From Hericium rajendrae (Eukaryota; Basidiomycota; Agaricomycetes; Russulales; Hericiaceae): DNA of 64,000 nucleotides. How positions within the stretch are numbered: the first letter of the stretch is position 1; every line of letters begins with the position of its first letter. Under the pieces are notes generated by a model. That model searched no databases, had not been told where the DNA came from, and was given only the letters and a program-made list of their open reading frames with translations. Positions 19,988 to 29,652 of the stretch are shown piece after piece. The position numbers and the translations under genes were made by a program. The stretch is from the NCBI GenBank assembly GCA_033439255.1, contig CM065889.1, forward strand, positions 1,984,001-2,048,000, given 5' to 3'.

Positions 19988-22183
19988 TCAACTGGAAGAC
20001 TCACGAACCCAGCCCAGACTCTGCAAAACTCTACTCAGCTCAACCAAACGTGGATCTCCATCCCAACTCAGAGGTGAAGGTGGCACAGCAAAACCAGGAG
20101 ACAAACTCGAAACCTGCGTGATAGATGGCCGACCTGCACGAAGGCCAGCTGGATGTCGACGAGTGATCACTGGTGCCGATAGAAAAGTGGGACGTGGTGG
20201 ATGCAAGTCGACACGGTGAGAACGCCGAGCACGTCGCTGCAATGACCCAAACGGTGACCTCGAGGATGAACGCAGAGCTGAAAAATCTCGGGGAGTGGGT
20301 AGTGGAGACACAAGATGAACAGGAAGAGAATCAGCCTCATCGGCCCAGGAAAAGGATGCAGGGGCTGGATCATGCATAGACAGGGAGCAGGTCTGTGTGT
20401 ACGCATCCACCTGCAAGATGGTCGACAGCACTGTAGTCTCCGTCTGCACATCAGCCTGTTCAGGCTTCTGATCCTGCCACCTACGGAACTCCTCCTCACA
20501 GCCTTTCGCATATCCGATTGACTGAGCTGACTCGAGATCCTTGTCCGACAGTGCAAAACCATCCTCGAAACCTGAATTGTAGGCCGTAAAACGAATTTCA
20601 CGCAATAGCCAGTCGTCGATAGCATCGATAGACGAGACGTGCGGTGCGGTGGCGAACGGAGGATGGGGGATGGGGGATGTGATGCCGCTGTCCTGGCTTG
20701 CCTTGAGTCCTTCCTTGAGTCCTTCCTTCAGCTCTTCCTCGCGGCCTTCCGCCCTGCCTGTCCTCTTCCCTGCCTCAAGACCCTCGCGGAATCCCGCGTT
20801 CCGGCCCTCCTTCAAACCCGCCGCATGGCCATCGCGCAACGCCATCGCTACGATCTCTTTGAGGTATGCAGGATTGAGAAGCTCGCCATCGGGCTCCTCG
20901 AACAGTAGCGCGGCGGCTGCATGGGCCCGTCCCGGTTCGAATCTGGGCGCCGATGTATTAGAGTCGTTGAGCATGGATGCGGGAATGTCGGGCACGATCG
21001 CGACGAGTGTGCGGGACGTGGGGAGTGCATTCGTACCGCGCGCGCCGTGCGTGTTGCCTGGCCGAGCTCCAGTCAGTGCTGCATGCTTGTTCGCCGCAGT
21101 GTATTGATGTGTGGTGCTTCGGGAGGGCCTGGTCGAGTCGCGCGAGGTCGTGGTGCGCGTGGCTGCAGCTGCTTCGTGTGGTTCGTACGCGGCGGCTTCC
21201 TGGGGCTCTCCCGGTTCGAATCCGGGCGTCGGCGATGGTTTCTCGGTGTGTAGTGCATGCGGGGCATGTACGTCGTCGCGGGCTTTACCGCGGCTTCGCG
21301 ACTCGTCTGTGGTCGTGGTTGCGTGCGTGGTGCTGCTAGGTGGTGCGGACCGTGCTCGCAGTTCGGGCACGTCGCGGGCTCCAGCGAGTACCGCCGGCTC
21401 GATCACGACGACGTGCGGGCCTGCGCTGCTCTGGGGCTGCGTGCGCTGCACGAGTGGGGCGGCATGGGATGTGGTACGCGCGTCGTGCGTGTCGTCTCCG
21501 CGACCTTCACGGCAGTTCTCGGACTCGTTGGTGGGTGCGCTAGGACGTACGCCGCCGCAGGGTGATGCGGATACGCCGTTCGGTGTCCCGGCACGCGTAT
21601 GCGATGCGAGAGGGCCGGGGGTGCGTACCTGGTCTCTGCGTCCTCCCTGCGCGTTGCTCACGGCGCGCACTTCCTTCATATGTGACCCTGAGCCTTCCTT
21701 CGACTTGTTCTCCGTGGCGCTGGGGCGTACGATACGGCGGGGCTGCGTGTGCGGATCGTTGGGGGTCACGGGAGGTGTCTGGGGTGTGAGAGAGCTGGTG
21801 GGCAGTGCGGGCGGCGGGCGCTCGTGTCGCATTTCGCATGGCTCGCATGTGGTGGATGTGGGGCGCCGGTCTGGCTCGCTTTCATTCGCGAATGGCGGCG
21901 TGGGACGGCTGCGCGAGGTGGGGGTGCCGTTCGAGCTCGCGGATGCGGTATGTGGCGCGAGAGAGGAGGTGCGAGGTGCGGGACGTGCGTTCTGCGCGTG
22001 CACGTCGGGTGGCTGTGGTTTAGGCGCTGGCGTGGGCTCCTTCGTATCGATTGCGACGGGCGCGTCGTGTGCTGTGACGAGGGCGACGAGCGAAGGCACG
22101 GGGCTCGTAACGGGCGGGGGATGCATTGCTGCTGTTGCTGCTGCTCTCCAGGCAGCTTTGGCTGCACGCTTGTTCTTGCCCAT
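19988..22183 (-). CDS. Uncharacterised 731-aa protein inside an LTR element
   Basis: The start is ATG (GGC AAG AAC AAG) at 22183; an in-frame GTG at 22267 is an alternative. Residues 1-20 are basic and Ala-rich (MGKNKRAAKAAWRAAATAAM). A long Pro/Thr/Ser/Arg-rich disordered stretch follows. About two thirds along is a Gly-periodic helix (GHAAGLKEGRNAGFREGLEA, then GREEELKEGLKEG). Next comes a more ordered part (DDWLLREIRFTAYNSGFEDG, ESAQSIGYAKGCEEEFRRW) and a Ser/Pro/Arg-rich tail. The G-x3-G periodicity resembles Yae1-type or other Gly-zipper helices, but I claim no homology. There is no CCHC knuckle, protease or RT. It may be a captured host gene or a highly derived Gag. The frame is intact over 2.2 kb, which suggests recent constraint. 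Confidence 0.7.
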   Translation of the reverse strand: MGKNKRAAKAAWRAAATAAMHPPPVTSPVPSLVALVTAHDAPVAIDTKEPTPAPKPQPPDVHAQNARPAPRTSSLAPHTASASSNGTPTSRSRPTPPFANESEPDRRPTSTTCEPCEMRHERPPPALPTSSLTPQTPPVTPNDPHTQPRRIVRPSATENKSKEGSGSHMKEVRAVSNAQGGRRDQVRTPGPLASHTRAGTPNGVSASPCGGVRPSAPTNESENCREGRGDDTHDARTTSHAAPLVQRTQPQSSAGPHVVVIEPAVLAGARDVPELRARSAPPSSTTHATTTTDESRSRGKARDDVHAPHALHTEKPSPTPGFEPGEPQEAAAYEPHEAAAATRTTTSRDSTRPSRSTTHQYTAANKHAALTGARPGNTHGARGTNALPTSRTLVAIVPDIPASMLNDSNTSAPRFEPGRAHAAAALLFEEPDGELLNPAYLKEIVAMALRDGHAAGLKEGRNAGFREGLEAGKRTGRAEGREEELKEGLKEGLKASQDSGITSPIPHPPFATAPHVSSIDAIDDWLLREIRFTAYNSGFEDGFALSDKDLESAQSIGYAKGCEEEFRRWQDQKPEQADVQTETTVLSTILQVDAYTQTCSLSMHDPAPASFSWADEADSLPVHLVSPLPTPRDFSALRSSSRSPFGSLQRRARRSHRVDLHPPRPTFLSAPVITRRHPAGLRAGRPSITQVSSLSPGFAVPPSPLSWDGDPRLVELSRVLQSLGWVRESSS

Positions 22184-22446
22184 ATCGGGTAATCGCGGCG
22201 TGGGGTGTTGAGTTCGAGTGTCGATGCGCGAACGGCAGTGCTGGGGGTGCAAAAACGGGATGCACACACTAGAAAACCTGGTTGGAGATGCTCGGAGACG
22301 CTAAGAGACGCAAAGAGATGCAAAGAGACGAGAGACGCAACACAAGACGCAAGGAGACAGAGACGAAACACGAGGCACGCGAAAGACTTGAAAAACAGCA
22401 CGAAAAGACGGGAAAATCCACAGGCGCTACACGACGCAACGCTAGT

Positions 22447-22470
22447 GGGTCAAATCCGCTCTCATCACCA
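22447..22470 (-). promoter_or_regulatory. tRNA primer binding site of the small LTR element
   Basis: Read on the plus strand these 24 bases look like a tRNA 3' end: GGGTCAAATCC (T arm), then an acceptor strand, then CCA. On the minus strand the site therefore starts TGGTGATGAG three bases after the 5' LTR, as expected for annealing of a tRNA 3' end. Which tRNA is not determined. Confidence 0.75.
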
Positions 22471-22473
22471 CGA

Positions 22474-22637
22474 TGGAGCAGGCCAAAGGGACACGACGCA
22501 AGCCCTGGGATAGTGGCAGGATCAGGAATGTGCTACCACATGCTGACTCTGATCTAGCTCTATGCTGACTAAGCCTCTGCCTCTAGCAGTGCTATCACGT
22601 GATCTATGCCTCTCAGACCCCCTGATCTCCCACTCCA
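22474..22637 (-). repeat. 5' LTR of the small LTR element
   Basis: 164 bp, TG...CA with short inverted ends TGGAG/CTCCA. It is the 5' repeat in the element's own (minus) direction, as judged from the adjacent primer site. Confidence 0.85.
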
Positions 22638-22776
22638 GCGGCAACCCTGCGGACTGACAGAAGAGGCCGCAGGCCACGAAACTTCAACGTTTCATGGCCC
22701 ACAGCAGCCGAGGTCCCCAGAGGACAAGAACAGAGGCCGCAAGCCATGAAACGTCGACATTTCGTGACCCATAACA
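22638..22776. repeat. Palindromic satellite B, segment 2
   Basis: Continuation of the satellite (GCGGCAACCC...; two hairpin units) between the LTR element and the TIR element at 22777. Confidence 0.85.
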
Positions 22777-23177
22777 CATCAGGAACCTTCAAAACTTTCT
22801 GATGGACCCTGCAGAGTCTGATCAACTGCAAGACCTGATCCAGCTGCAGGCTCTAATTAGAGGACAATTTCTGATCAGAGATTTTATATTTTGAAGTTGA
22901 TCACTATTGGCAGATATAGTAGTTATCCAACTCTCATCATTAGATACAACAAAGTTTTCAATATTCAAAATTTACATGAATCTGATCAGTGCTGATCAGT
23001 CTGTGAGCATTCTGTATTGATACTTTTTTGAATCTTGAGGTCAAATATTCTGCAGCTAGCTGAGAGTAGCTGATGTTGTCTGAGAGCATCTGATGTGTCT
23101 GATGCAACTGCTGCAGGTCATGCAGATACTGTCAGATGTCTCGCAGGTCAAACAGAAAGTTTTGAAGGTTCCTGATG
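22777..23177. mobile_element. 401-bp TIR element (CATCAGGAACC ends)
   Basis: Both ends read CATCAGGAACCTTCAAAACT inwards. It is flanked by CA on each side (22775-22776, 23178-23179) inside satellite B. By comparison with other units the empty site would read CCCATAACAGCC, which supports a 2-bp duplication. The interior is TCTGA-rich and non-coding. Confidence 0.8.
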
Positions 23178-23931
23178 CAGCCGGGGGCCCCAGAGAACAA
23201 GACCAGGGGCTGCTGGGACGTTTTGTGTCCCACAGCCCCCGGAAGTCCCATACAACAAAAGCAGAGGCTGTGGGCCACAAACTTGCAATGTTTCGTGGCC
23301 CACAGCACGCGGCAACCCCACGGACTGACAGAAGAGGCCGCAGGCCATGAAACTTCGAGTTTCATGGCCCACAACAGCCGGAGGGCCCAGAGAACGAGAG
23401 CAGGGGCTGCTGGGACATGAAACGTCGAAATTTCATGTCCCACAGCACCCGGAAGCCCCACATGACGAAAGCACATTCTATGGGTCACGAAACTGTGACG
23501 TTTTGTGGCCCACAACATGTGGCAGCCCTGCAGACCAAGAGAAGAAGCCGCAGGACACGAAACTTCGACATTTCGTGGCCCACAGCAGCCAGGGCCCCTA
23601 GAGAATGAAAGCAGAGACTGCAGGCCACGAAACATCCACGTTCCGTGACCCACAGCAAGCGGCAACCCTGCAAATCGAGAGCAGAGGCTTTGGGCCACAA
23701 AACGTCGATGTTTCGTGTCCCACAGCCAGCGCGGGCAAATAGAGACGAGAGCACAATGCCCGCGTCTCTGTAGGGCCCGAAACGAACACGTTTCGAGCCC
23801 CACAGCCAGCGCGGGCAAGCGAGATAATACTAAAGACATGTGGAGCACGAAACGAGCCCCACATGTAGCGTGCAGCCACGCGATCAAACGAAGACACCTG
23901 TGGGACACGTTTCGTGTCCCACATCAGGAAG
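23178..23931. repeat. Palindromic satellite B, segment 3
   Basis: Hairpin units as in segment 1, grading after 23715 into units with GCGCGGGCA linkers and a CGAAACGAACACGTTTCG core that resemble satellite C at 48.2 kb. Confidence 0.85.
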
Positions 23932-23972
23932 GTTGACAACTTTCTGATTGACCTGACAATTTCTAACCCTAC

Positions 23973-24451
23973 TGACAGCTTCTGATTGACCTGATCCACC
24001 TGAAAGCAATCTTGAGAAGCAAATATCTGATCAGACTTTTACATTCAAGAAAAGACATTTATTGTCAGATATATAAGTTTTTAATCTCTAACTAATAGAT
24101 ATATCAAAATCTTTGATATCTGAAATTTTTGAAAATCTGAGAGTGTCTGATTTCAAATCTGGAGGTCAAATATCAGTCAGATGGATCAGACAGTGTCAGA
24201 CACCATCAGATGCTCTCAGACAGTTGCAGATAATTTTCAGATATTTGACCTCCAGATTTGAAAAAAATCTCAGATCAGACACTCTCAGATTTAGAAAATT
24301 TCAGATATCAGAAATTTTGTTATATCTATTAGTTAGAGATTACAAACTTATATATCTGACAATAAATCTCTTTACTTAAATGTAAAAGTTTGATCAGATA
24401 TTTGCCTGTTAAGATTGCTTTCAGGTGGATCAGGTCAATCAGGAGCTGTCA
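23973..24451. mobile_element. Nested palindromic MITE (about 210-bp arms)
   Basis: TGACAGCTTCTGATTGACCT at the left and its inverted match at the right (with CT for TT). The arms are colinear almost to the centre (both contain TTTGACCTCCAGATTTGAAA-like and ATCTATTAGTTAGAGATT-like tracts). Inserted in the left TIR of the 3.26-kb element. Confidence 0.8.
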
Positions 24452-25640
24452 CATCTGAAAAATGTACCAGTGCTATATTGCTCTATATAATCTATATAGA
24501 AGCCATAGCTCCATAGCAATCCTCTTTTATATATAGGACTTCATAGCTACAGAGCAGTCTATGATAAGCTATGTAGTCAAATAGGATTGCTATGCCTTGC
24601 TATGATAGCTATAATAGCTACCAGAGCATAAAGCATAGCTATGGTAGCTATGAAGACTATATTAGTTATGCTATGTATGTCTATTATGATATCATATCTA
24701 GCTTAATAGGATTGCTATCTATTCTATATCATCTATAAGTAATATATTGCCTAACAATGCTATAAAAGCAGTTTAATTATCTGAATTGTTTTATAGACTT
24801 CACAATTGTTATATCTTAGATAAACAAAACATCGAAAATTTAAACACATATCATTTTATTAAGAGAGACTAATATACAACAAAACTACATTATACTATAG
24901 AGATAGAGTCTTAGTTATAAATATAAGTCAGACTAGATTAGATAAAAGATACAACAAAAAGACTTACTCTGCAAAGACAATAAAAAGCGAAAATGAAACC
25001 TTAAAGTCAACAACTTGTTATAAGTAAACAATAAAAAGAAAGAACATTATATATAAGACTTACCAAAGAGAAGAAAAAGCGAAAATTTTGAAGTCTACAA
25101 AGATCAAACATAAGTATAAGTATTAATTGACAATATAAGGACTTACCGAATATAAAGAGTTAAAGAGAGAGAGAGGAGAGAAGGACGAAAGACGAGAGAT
25201 GGTAGTGGTAAGGAAGAGAGAGAGGACGCGCGTCGTGCATGCATTATATAGGCGAGCGCGTCGGAGCCCGAATTGCAGCTGGCCGGTGGTTGCCGGGCGT
25301 CGCGGCAGAGGCTGCCGTTTTAGATCTCACTAAGTTAGCTGGAGTGCTGAGGGACATGGACCAGAGTAGATACATATATATCTCATTTATCGTGTAGGAA
25401 TAGCAGATTTACGCACACGTCCTTTTTTCTGAATTTATTAGCATTTGATTTGATTTGTTGGGCTAGAAACCACCAGCCGCGCGAGTTGAGTGCTGTGGCT
25501 GCACTCGACGCGCGACTTAGTGCGTCTCGTCTCTCACTGTCTCCCACCTCATGTCCCCTCGTTCTCCTCCCCTCTTTCTTTGCACCAGCAACGGACAACG
25601 TCAGTCGAAAGTCGGGAGGGTTAGCAGGAGCACCAAGGGC
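24452..25640. other. Low-complexity interior of the TIR element
   Basis: A TATAGCTATGATAG-like tract (24480-24740) is followed by AT-rich sequence and a GA-rich tract around 25145-25215 that matches, in reverse, 6780-6830. No gene seen. Confidence 0.6.
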
Positions 25641-25645
25641 CTCTA

Positions 25646-25724
25646 GGTGAGTAAAAATATGTTCTTTTTTTTTGTCTTCGTGCTAATCTGACGAGTATCG
25701 TTCGTTTGCGCGAACGATACTCGT
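25646..25724 (+). repeat. Intron-like repeat with hairpin (copy in TIR element)
   Basis: GGTGAGTA donor-like sequence, then TGCTAATC about 35 nt on, then a 14-bp perfect hairpin (25691-25704 with 25711-25724; ACGAGTATCGTTCG). The same arrangement occurs around 47885-47962 and 48050-48124, and on the minus strand near 47545-47481 and 46960-46929. Confidence 0.6.
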
Positions 25725-25769
25725 ACATATGTCTCGTCGCGACCACGCTTCGCGTTCGACACCCCGCGG

Positions 25770-26770
25770 TCACGCCCATGCACCACCCCATCCCACTCTC
25801 TCGACAACGCTGTCGTCGACGCCGGCGTCGGGTCTCGTTGCCACGGCAACGAGGCCATAAACGTCGTACGACGTGCTCTGCCGCCGCCCTCTAGCGCAAG
25901 CCCCAGCCCCCATTTCCACTCCCGCCCCCGACTCGCCCTCGCCCCCACTGCGAGTGGAGACGCGTGCGCGTGGCCCCGTCGGCATAATGGGGCCATGCGC
26001 GCTGGCAAGTCTGCGCGTACGGCCGCGGACGACCGCCAGCGCATCCGCGCACGCCGGTGGACAACCACGCCAGCGCACGCAGTTGCGCACGGGCAGCCGC
26101 GGACGATCCGGCCAGCACACGCACGTCCCGCCACGCCCGGCCTTGCCAACGCGCGGGTGGTCGCCCGCGCCCCGCCTGCTCCCCGCCGCGCCCTCGCCTT
26201 CTCGCCGCCGCCGTGCCCCCGCCTGCACACGCCCGTGGACGCCCGCGCCAGCGCAACCACGCAGGCACGCGGACGACCGCGCCAGCCCACGCACGCACGG
26301 CATGGGCAGTCGTGCACGGCCCGCGCAGACCCGCGAGCACGCGGGACCACGCACGGCCTTACCTGCGAGCGCGGGAGCATGCAGGCTGGCGACTACTCGC
26401 GCACGGCCGCGCCAGCGCGTGCAGGAGCCCACACACGGTGTGGGCAGCCGCCCTTGCCCCCGTCTGCGGGCATCCGGCCGTGCTTACCATGTCAACACGC
26501 GCGCAGCGACGGCGCTGGCAGCCATGTAGGCGGTATCTCCGCACGCAGGGCCACACACGCCGGCGACAACGCGTGCATGACCGCATCAGCGCAATTGCGC
26601 ACGCACATGCACCCGGGTAGCTCGTCTGCGTGCGCAAGACCCCGTACAGGTGCACGCACAGCCGCGTACGGCCGTCTGCGCACGACGCCAAGTATGTCGA
26701 CAGCGGCGGTCGCGATGCGGTTGCGCGCGCGCACATTATTGGCTATGCATGGCTGGCCGCGATAATGTGT
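25770..26770. other. GC-rich degenerate CGCACGC block, non-coding
   Basis: About 1 kb of GC-rich sequence made of irregular CGCGCACG/GCCCGCGCC motifs. It is open in several frames on both strands at once, giving Arg/Ala/Gly-rich hypothetical peptides, the usual signature of composition rather than coding. It contains one GTTGCCACGGCAAC palindrome at 25837-25850. Confidence 0.6.
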
Positions 26771-27190
26771 GCCACGTTGTCTGCGTGTGCCAGTGTATGC
26801 GCATGTGAGGTCTATTTGGGATCATTAGGCATTTGGTTATGACTTTGATAATGTAGTAGGCTTATGTATCATACCTCTGATCCTTTAAATTTGAGAAATT
26901 TGACTTGAACTCTTTGGAGGCCTATCTGACTTAAGATAGTCAGTATAGTAATCATAGGAGCCATAGCCCTCCTTCCTGAGTACAATAGCTCTATGTATCT
27001 GATACTCATAGCTATGGAGGCTATGGCAACTCTCATAGCTCTACATAGCTTGACAAGTCAGAGCCATAGCCATCATAGCACACCAATAGAACCTATAGTT
27101 TGCCTTTTGGCTATGTAAAAATCAGATTTTTCAGATGCAGTAGGGTTAGAAATTGTCAGGTCAATCAGAAAGTTGTCAACCTTCCTGATG

Positions 27191-29172
27191 CACAGAGTAC
27201 GTGCACCCACCAGAAGACGAGGAAATGTAAGAAATAAGTGCTCACCTTCCACAGAAGATGCAGGTCTCCCAACAACAGCCGTTGGGTGAGAGGTCTGAGC
27301 CTCAGCACGAGAGACTTGAGATCGAGACGACAAAACATGGGGTTCATCGTCTGCGAGGAGCTGGGGATTGTGACAAGTTGGAGTCTGGGCATTTGAACGA
27401 GGCCGAGTTTGTGAGCTCGATGCAGGGCGGTGAGGTGCAGCAGATGGGGTTGTGGCTGACGGGGTTGAGTACACGATACGCGCAATAGAGCATACCTGCA
27501 GCATGCCCGTTAGTGTAGACACAAAAACGAGACCACAATCACATACCTTTGGCTCAGATTCATCCAGCTCTCCTTGCTCAGCCTCTTCCTCGCTGTCGAT
27601 ACCTCCTGTAGCAAACGGTTCATCCTCTACTTGTGTACGTCTTGCTGTCTTCTTTGAAGTGGTCCTTGAGGCATTGACCCTTGACATCCAGTTTCGGAGG
27701 AGCCCAACATTTTCCTCACCAGCAGCCGTATGCGTGGCCGATGGACTGGACAAGACCGGATTCATACAGTTGGGACAGGGAAGAATGGAGCGAGGAATGA
27801 TAAACATGGTGAGACATCGAGCGAGTAAGTAATTACAAGCGCTGAACGAATAACGAGCGCTTACCTGTCATCAACAAATTTCCCTTTCGAGTTGGCCTCG
27901 AGTTTATCGCGTTGATCTGCTACCAAGTCCCTCCAACTCACTTTGAGTTTCTTCTTGCCTTTGCGTTTGTGGCTCGACTTTGCCTTTGTACTCTTCTGAC
28001 GCATTCTCAATTCAACTTCATCTTCTTCGTCATATTCCGTGTTCATCTCGACGTCCTTGTCTGTGTGGGAAGGCCGGGAGTTGAAGTTTGTAGTACCAAG
28101 GTGAGTATGTGCCTTATCATATTAGGATGAGTGACTTACCTTCATACTCTTCTGGTTCAGAGGGCCGAAAGTTGGAGTCTACAGCCATTCAAGTGAGTAC
28201 GAGGTATATTACTGCGCAACATCTGACAGACCTTTATCAGGCCCCATCATTTTGACATCACAACTTGGCCCCTCATCGCCCTCATCCTTATCACCTGTCC
28301 TTGCGATCTTCCAGATCCGATCATCAATTTCTGCGATCTCCTTCAAGTCTCTTTTGACCTGTTCGTACTGTGCATCCAGCCTCTTCCATCTCGCCTCTCG
28401 CTCCGCATCGTCTTCCGTGCAGGGACCATCTTGGCTTTCCTCCTCTTCCTCCTGCCTCAAGTGCAGGATCTGGCTCTGTGTCAACTTCGGGCGGGAATTG
28501 CAGGGGTCTTCTTCCCCAGATTCATCCGGTTCAGTCTGACTCCCGGATTGTTCGATTGGAGTACGCTTTGACGTGCTCGATCCCTCAACAGCTGCTCCAT
28601 GCAGGTAAGCTTTTTATTAAATGAAGGATACAATAATACTCACGGGCATCTACCTCTATCATAGGTTGTTCAACCTCATCACGCCTCAACGTACTTGCAT
28701 CTTCAACAACTACACACAGGTGAGCTTTAAATAACAAAAAGACCTTACAATTATACTCACCGGCATCCACCTCCATTGCATCTCCACCATTCCCATTGCC
28801 CCGTATATCCACTTTCCGTGCACTACGGCCTTGATATGGGATCACAACCCATGGCACCTTCTTGTGCTGTGCCTTTGGCAGATCTCGCGCCTGAAGCGCA
28901 GTGTCAGCATTCACTGCACGCACTGCCTGTTCGAACTGAGCAATACTGCGCGCAGCTGCAGCTGATTCTTGTGCACGCTGTTTGGCTTTCTGCTGGGCTC
29001 ACCTCTGTGCTGCAGTCTTGCACGCTCGCGGCTGAGGCTTCTTCTTGGGTGGTGGTGGCAACGGCAGTGGGGAATCCTGAGCACAACGGGCCCGTGGCTT
29101 CTTCTTGGGTGGCTGTGGAGGATCCTCGTCTGGTGGTAGGTGAACCAGTTTTTTACCTGAGCAAGTCTTCAT
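27191..29172 (-). pseudogene. Acidic nuclear-type protein gene, broken
   Basis: ATG at 29172 (MKTCSGKKLVHLPPDEDPP), then two PPKKKP basic motifs, a TGA at 28999-29001, and an Ala/Gln-rich helix (AQQKAKQRAQESAAAARSIA). Small exons with clear GTGAGTAT donors follow (acidic, EQPMIEVDA), then a coiled coil (KRLDAQYEQVKRDLKEIAEI), a Lys-rich segment (SSHKRKGKKKLKVSWRDL), a CPNC motif (ILPCPNCMNPVLSS) and a Ser/Pro tail. The 3' end is cut by the right end of the TIR element at 27190, giving a chimeric tail. The order (basic, coiled coil, acidic, short Cys motif) is like the gene at 2032-3511. Function unknown. Confidence 0.5.
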
Positions 29173-29229
29173 CGGAGAGCTGATGCAGAAGGTGGCTTAA
29201 CAGGTAGTAGAACGAGGACAAGTCGTACG

Positions 29230-29652
29230 TGTCAAGACTCGGTCGTAGACAGCAGAGAACCACCCAAGTCACCAGCGATGATGGGAGCGAGAGAGCAGAG
29301 AGCGACTAGCAGTGCAGTGACCTGTATTGGAGGTACAGTACGGTACAGACGAAATGGACAATCTAGGGAAATAGGCGAGCGACAGGGAGCCTATAAGTAC
29401 TGGGACGACAATGGGAAAAGAACAATGGACACCATAACGGGTCGAACAATAGAGTGAGAACAATGGTGGCCAAAAGGAGAACAATGGGAGGGAGAACAAT
29501 AGGATGTCCCAAAGGGGAACAAGGGCATGGGTGAAGGATAGCCCCAGGTCATGTGAGGAAGTGAACATGTGATGGGGCTGCTGGAGCACATGACCGACGC
29601 GATGCCTTGATGGCAGAGAAGAAGGCGGAGAGAAATGGAGCGATCCGTGACA
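29230..29652 (-). repeat. E2 3' LTR
   Basis: 423 bp with the purine tract AGAGAGGGGG (minus) just upstream; the last part of pol overlaps it. Confidence 0.96.

Larger units (their letters stand above)
19775..22637 (-). mobile_element. Small LTR element carrying one unrelated 731-aa ORF
   Basis: A 2863-bp element with two 164-bp direct repeats (19775-19938, 22474-22637) that differ at two positions. They begin TGGAGCAGG and end CCCACTCCA. It is flanked by GCGG on both sides (19771-19774, 22638-22641) and inserted in satellite B. On the minus strand a tRNA-type primer site follows the 5' repeat and a purine tract precedes the 3' repeat. Together these are the marks of an LTR retrotransposon. 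The interior has no protease, RT, RNase H or integrase motifs, only the ORF at 19988-22183. It must have moved with proteins supplied by another element. Confidence 0.82.
23932..27190. mobile_element. 3.26-kb TIR element (CATCAGGAAGG ends), non-coding
   Basis: The left end CATCAGGAAGGTTGACAACT and its continuation CTAACCCTACTG are repeated inverted at 27125-27190. The left repeat is split by a nested palindrome. CA flanks both ends (23930-23931, 27191-27192). The left side lies in satellite B and the right side in the acidic-protein pseudogene. The interior holds TATAGCT-type low-complexity sequence, GA-rich sequence and a GC-rich block. No transposase was seen. Two independent smaller insertions are possible, but matching inverted ends and flanks favour one unit. 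Confidence 0.65.

Noticed and set aside
21205-21230. Perfect T-arm-like sequence (GGTTCGAATCC) suggesting a tRNA, also near 20935
   Set aside because: No box A or acceptor stem; both sites encode FEPG in the 731-aa protein.
21111-22211. 366-codon plus-strand frame opposite the 731-aa ORF
   Set aside because: Shadow of a Pro/Ser/Arg-rich gene; Gly/Val/Arg composition and no start context. The sense strand agrees with LTR, primer-site and purine-tract orientation.
19060-23931. CRISPR-like array of palindromic repeats and spacers
   Set aside because: Eukaryotic context; linkers are themselves repeated in higher-order blocks and no cas genes exist.
25643-26529. Long Arg/Ala-rich frames on both strands
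   Set aside because: Simultaneously open in several frames in a degenerate GC-rich repeat; composition effect.
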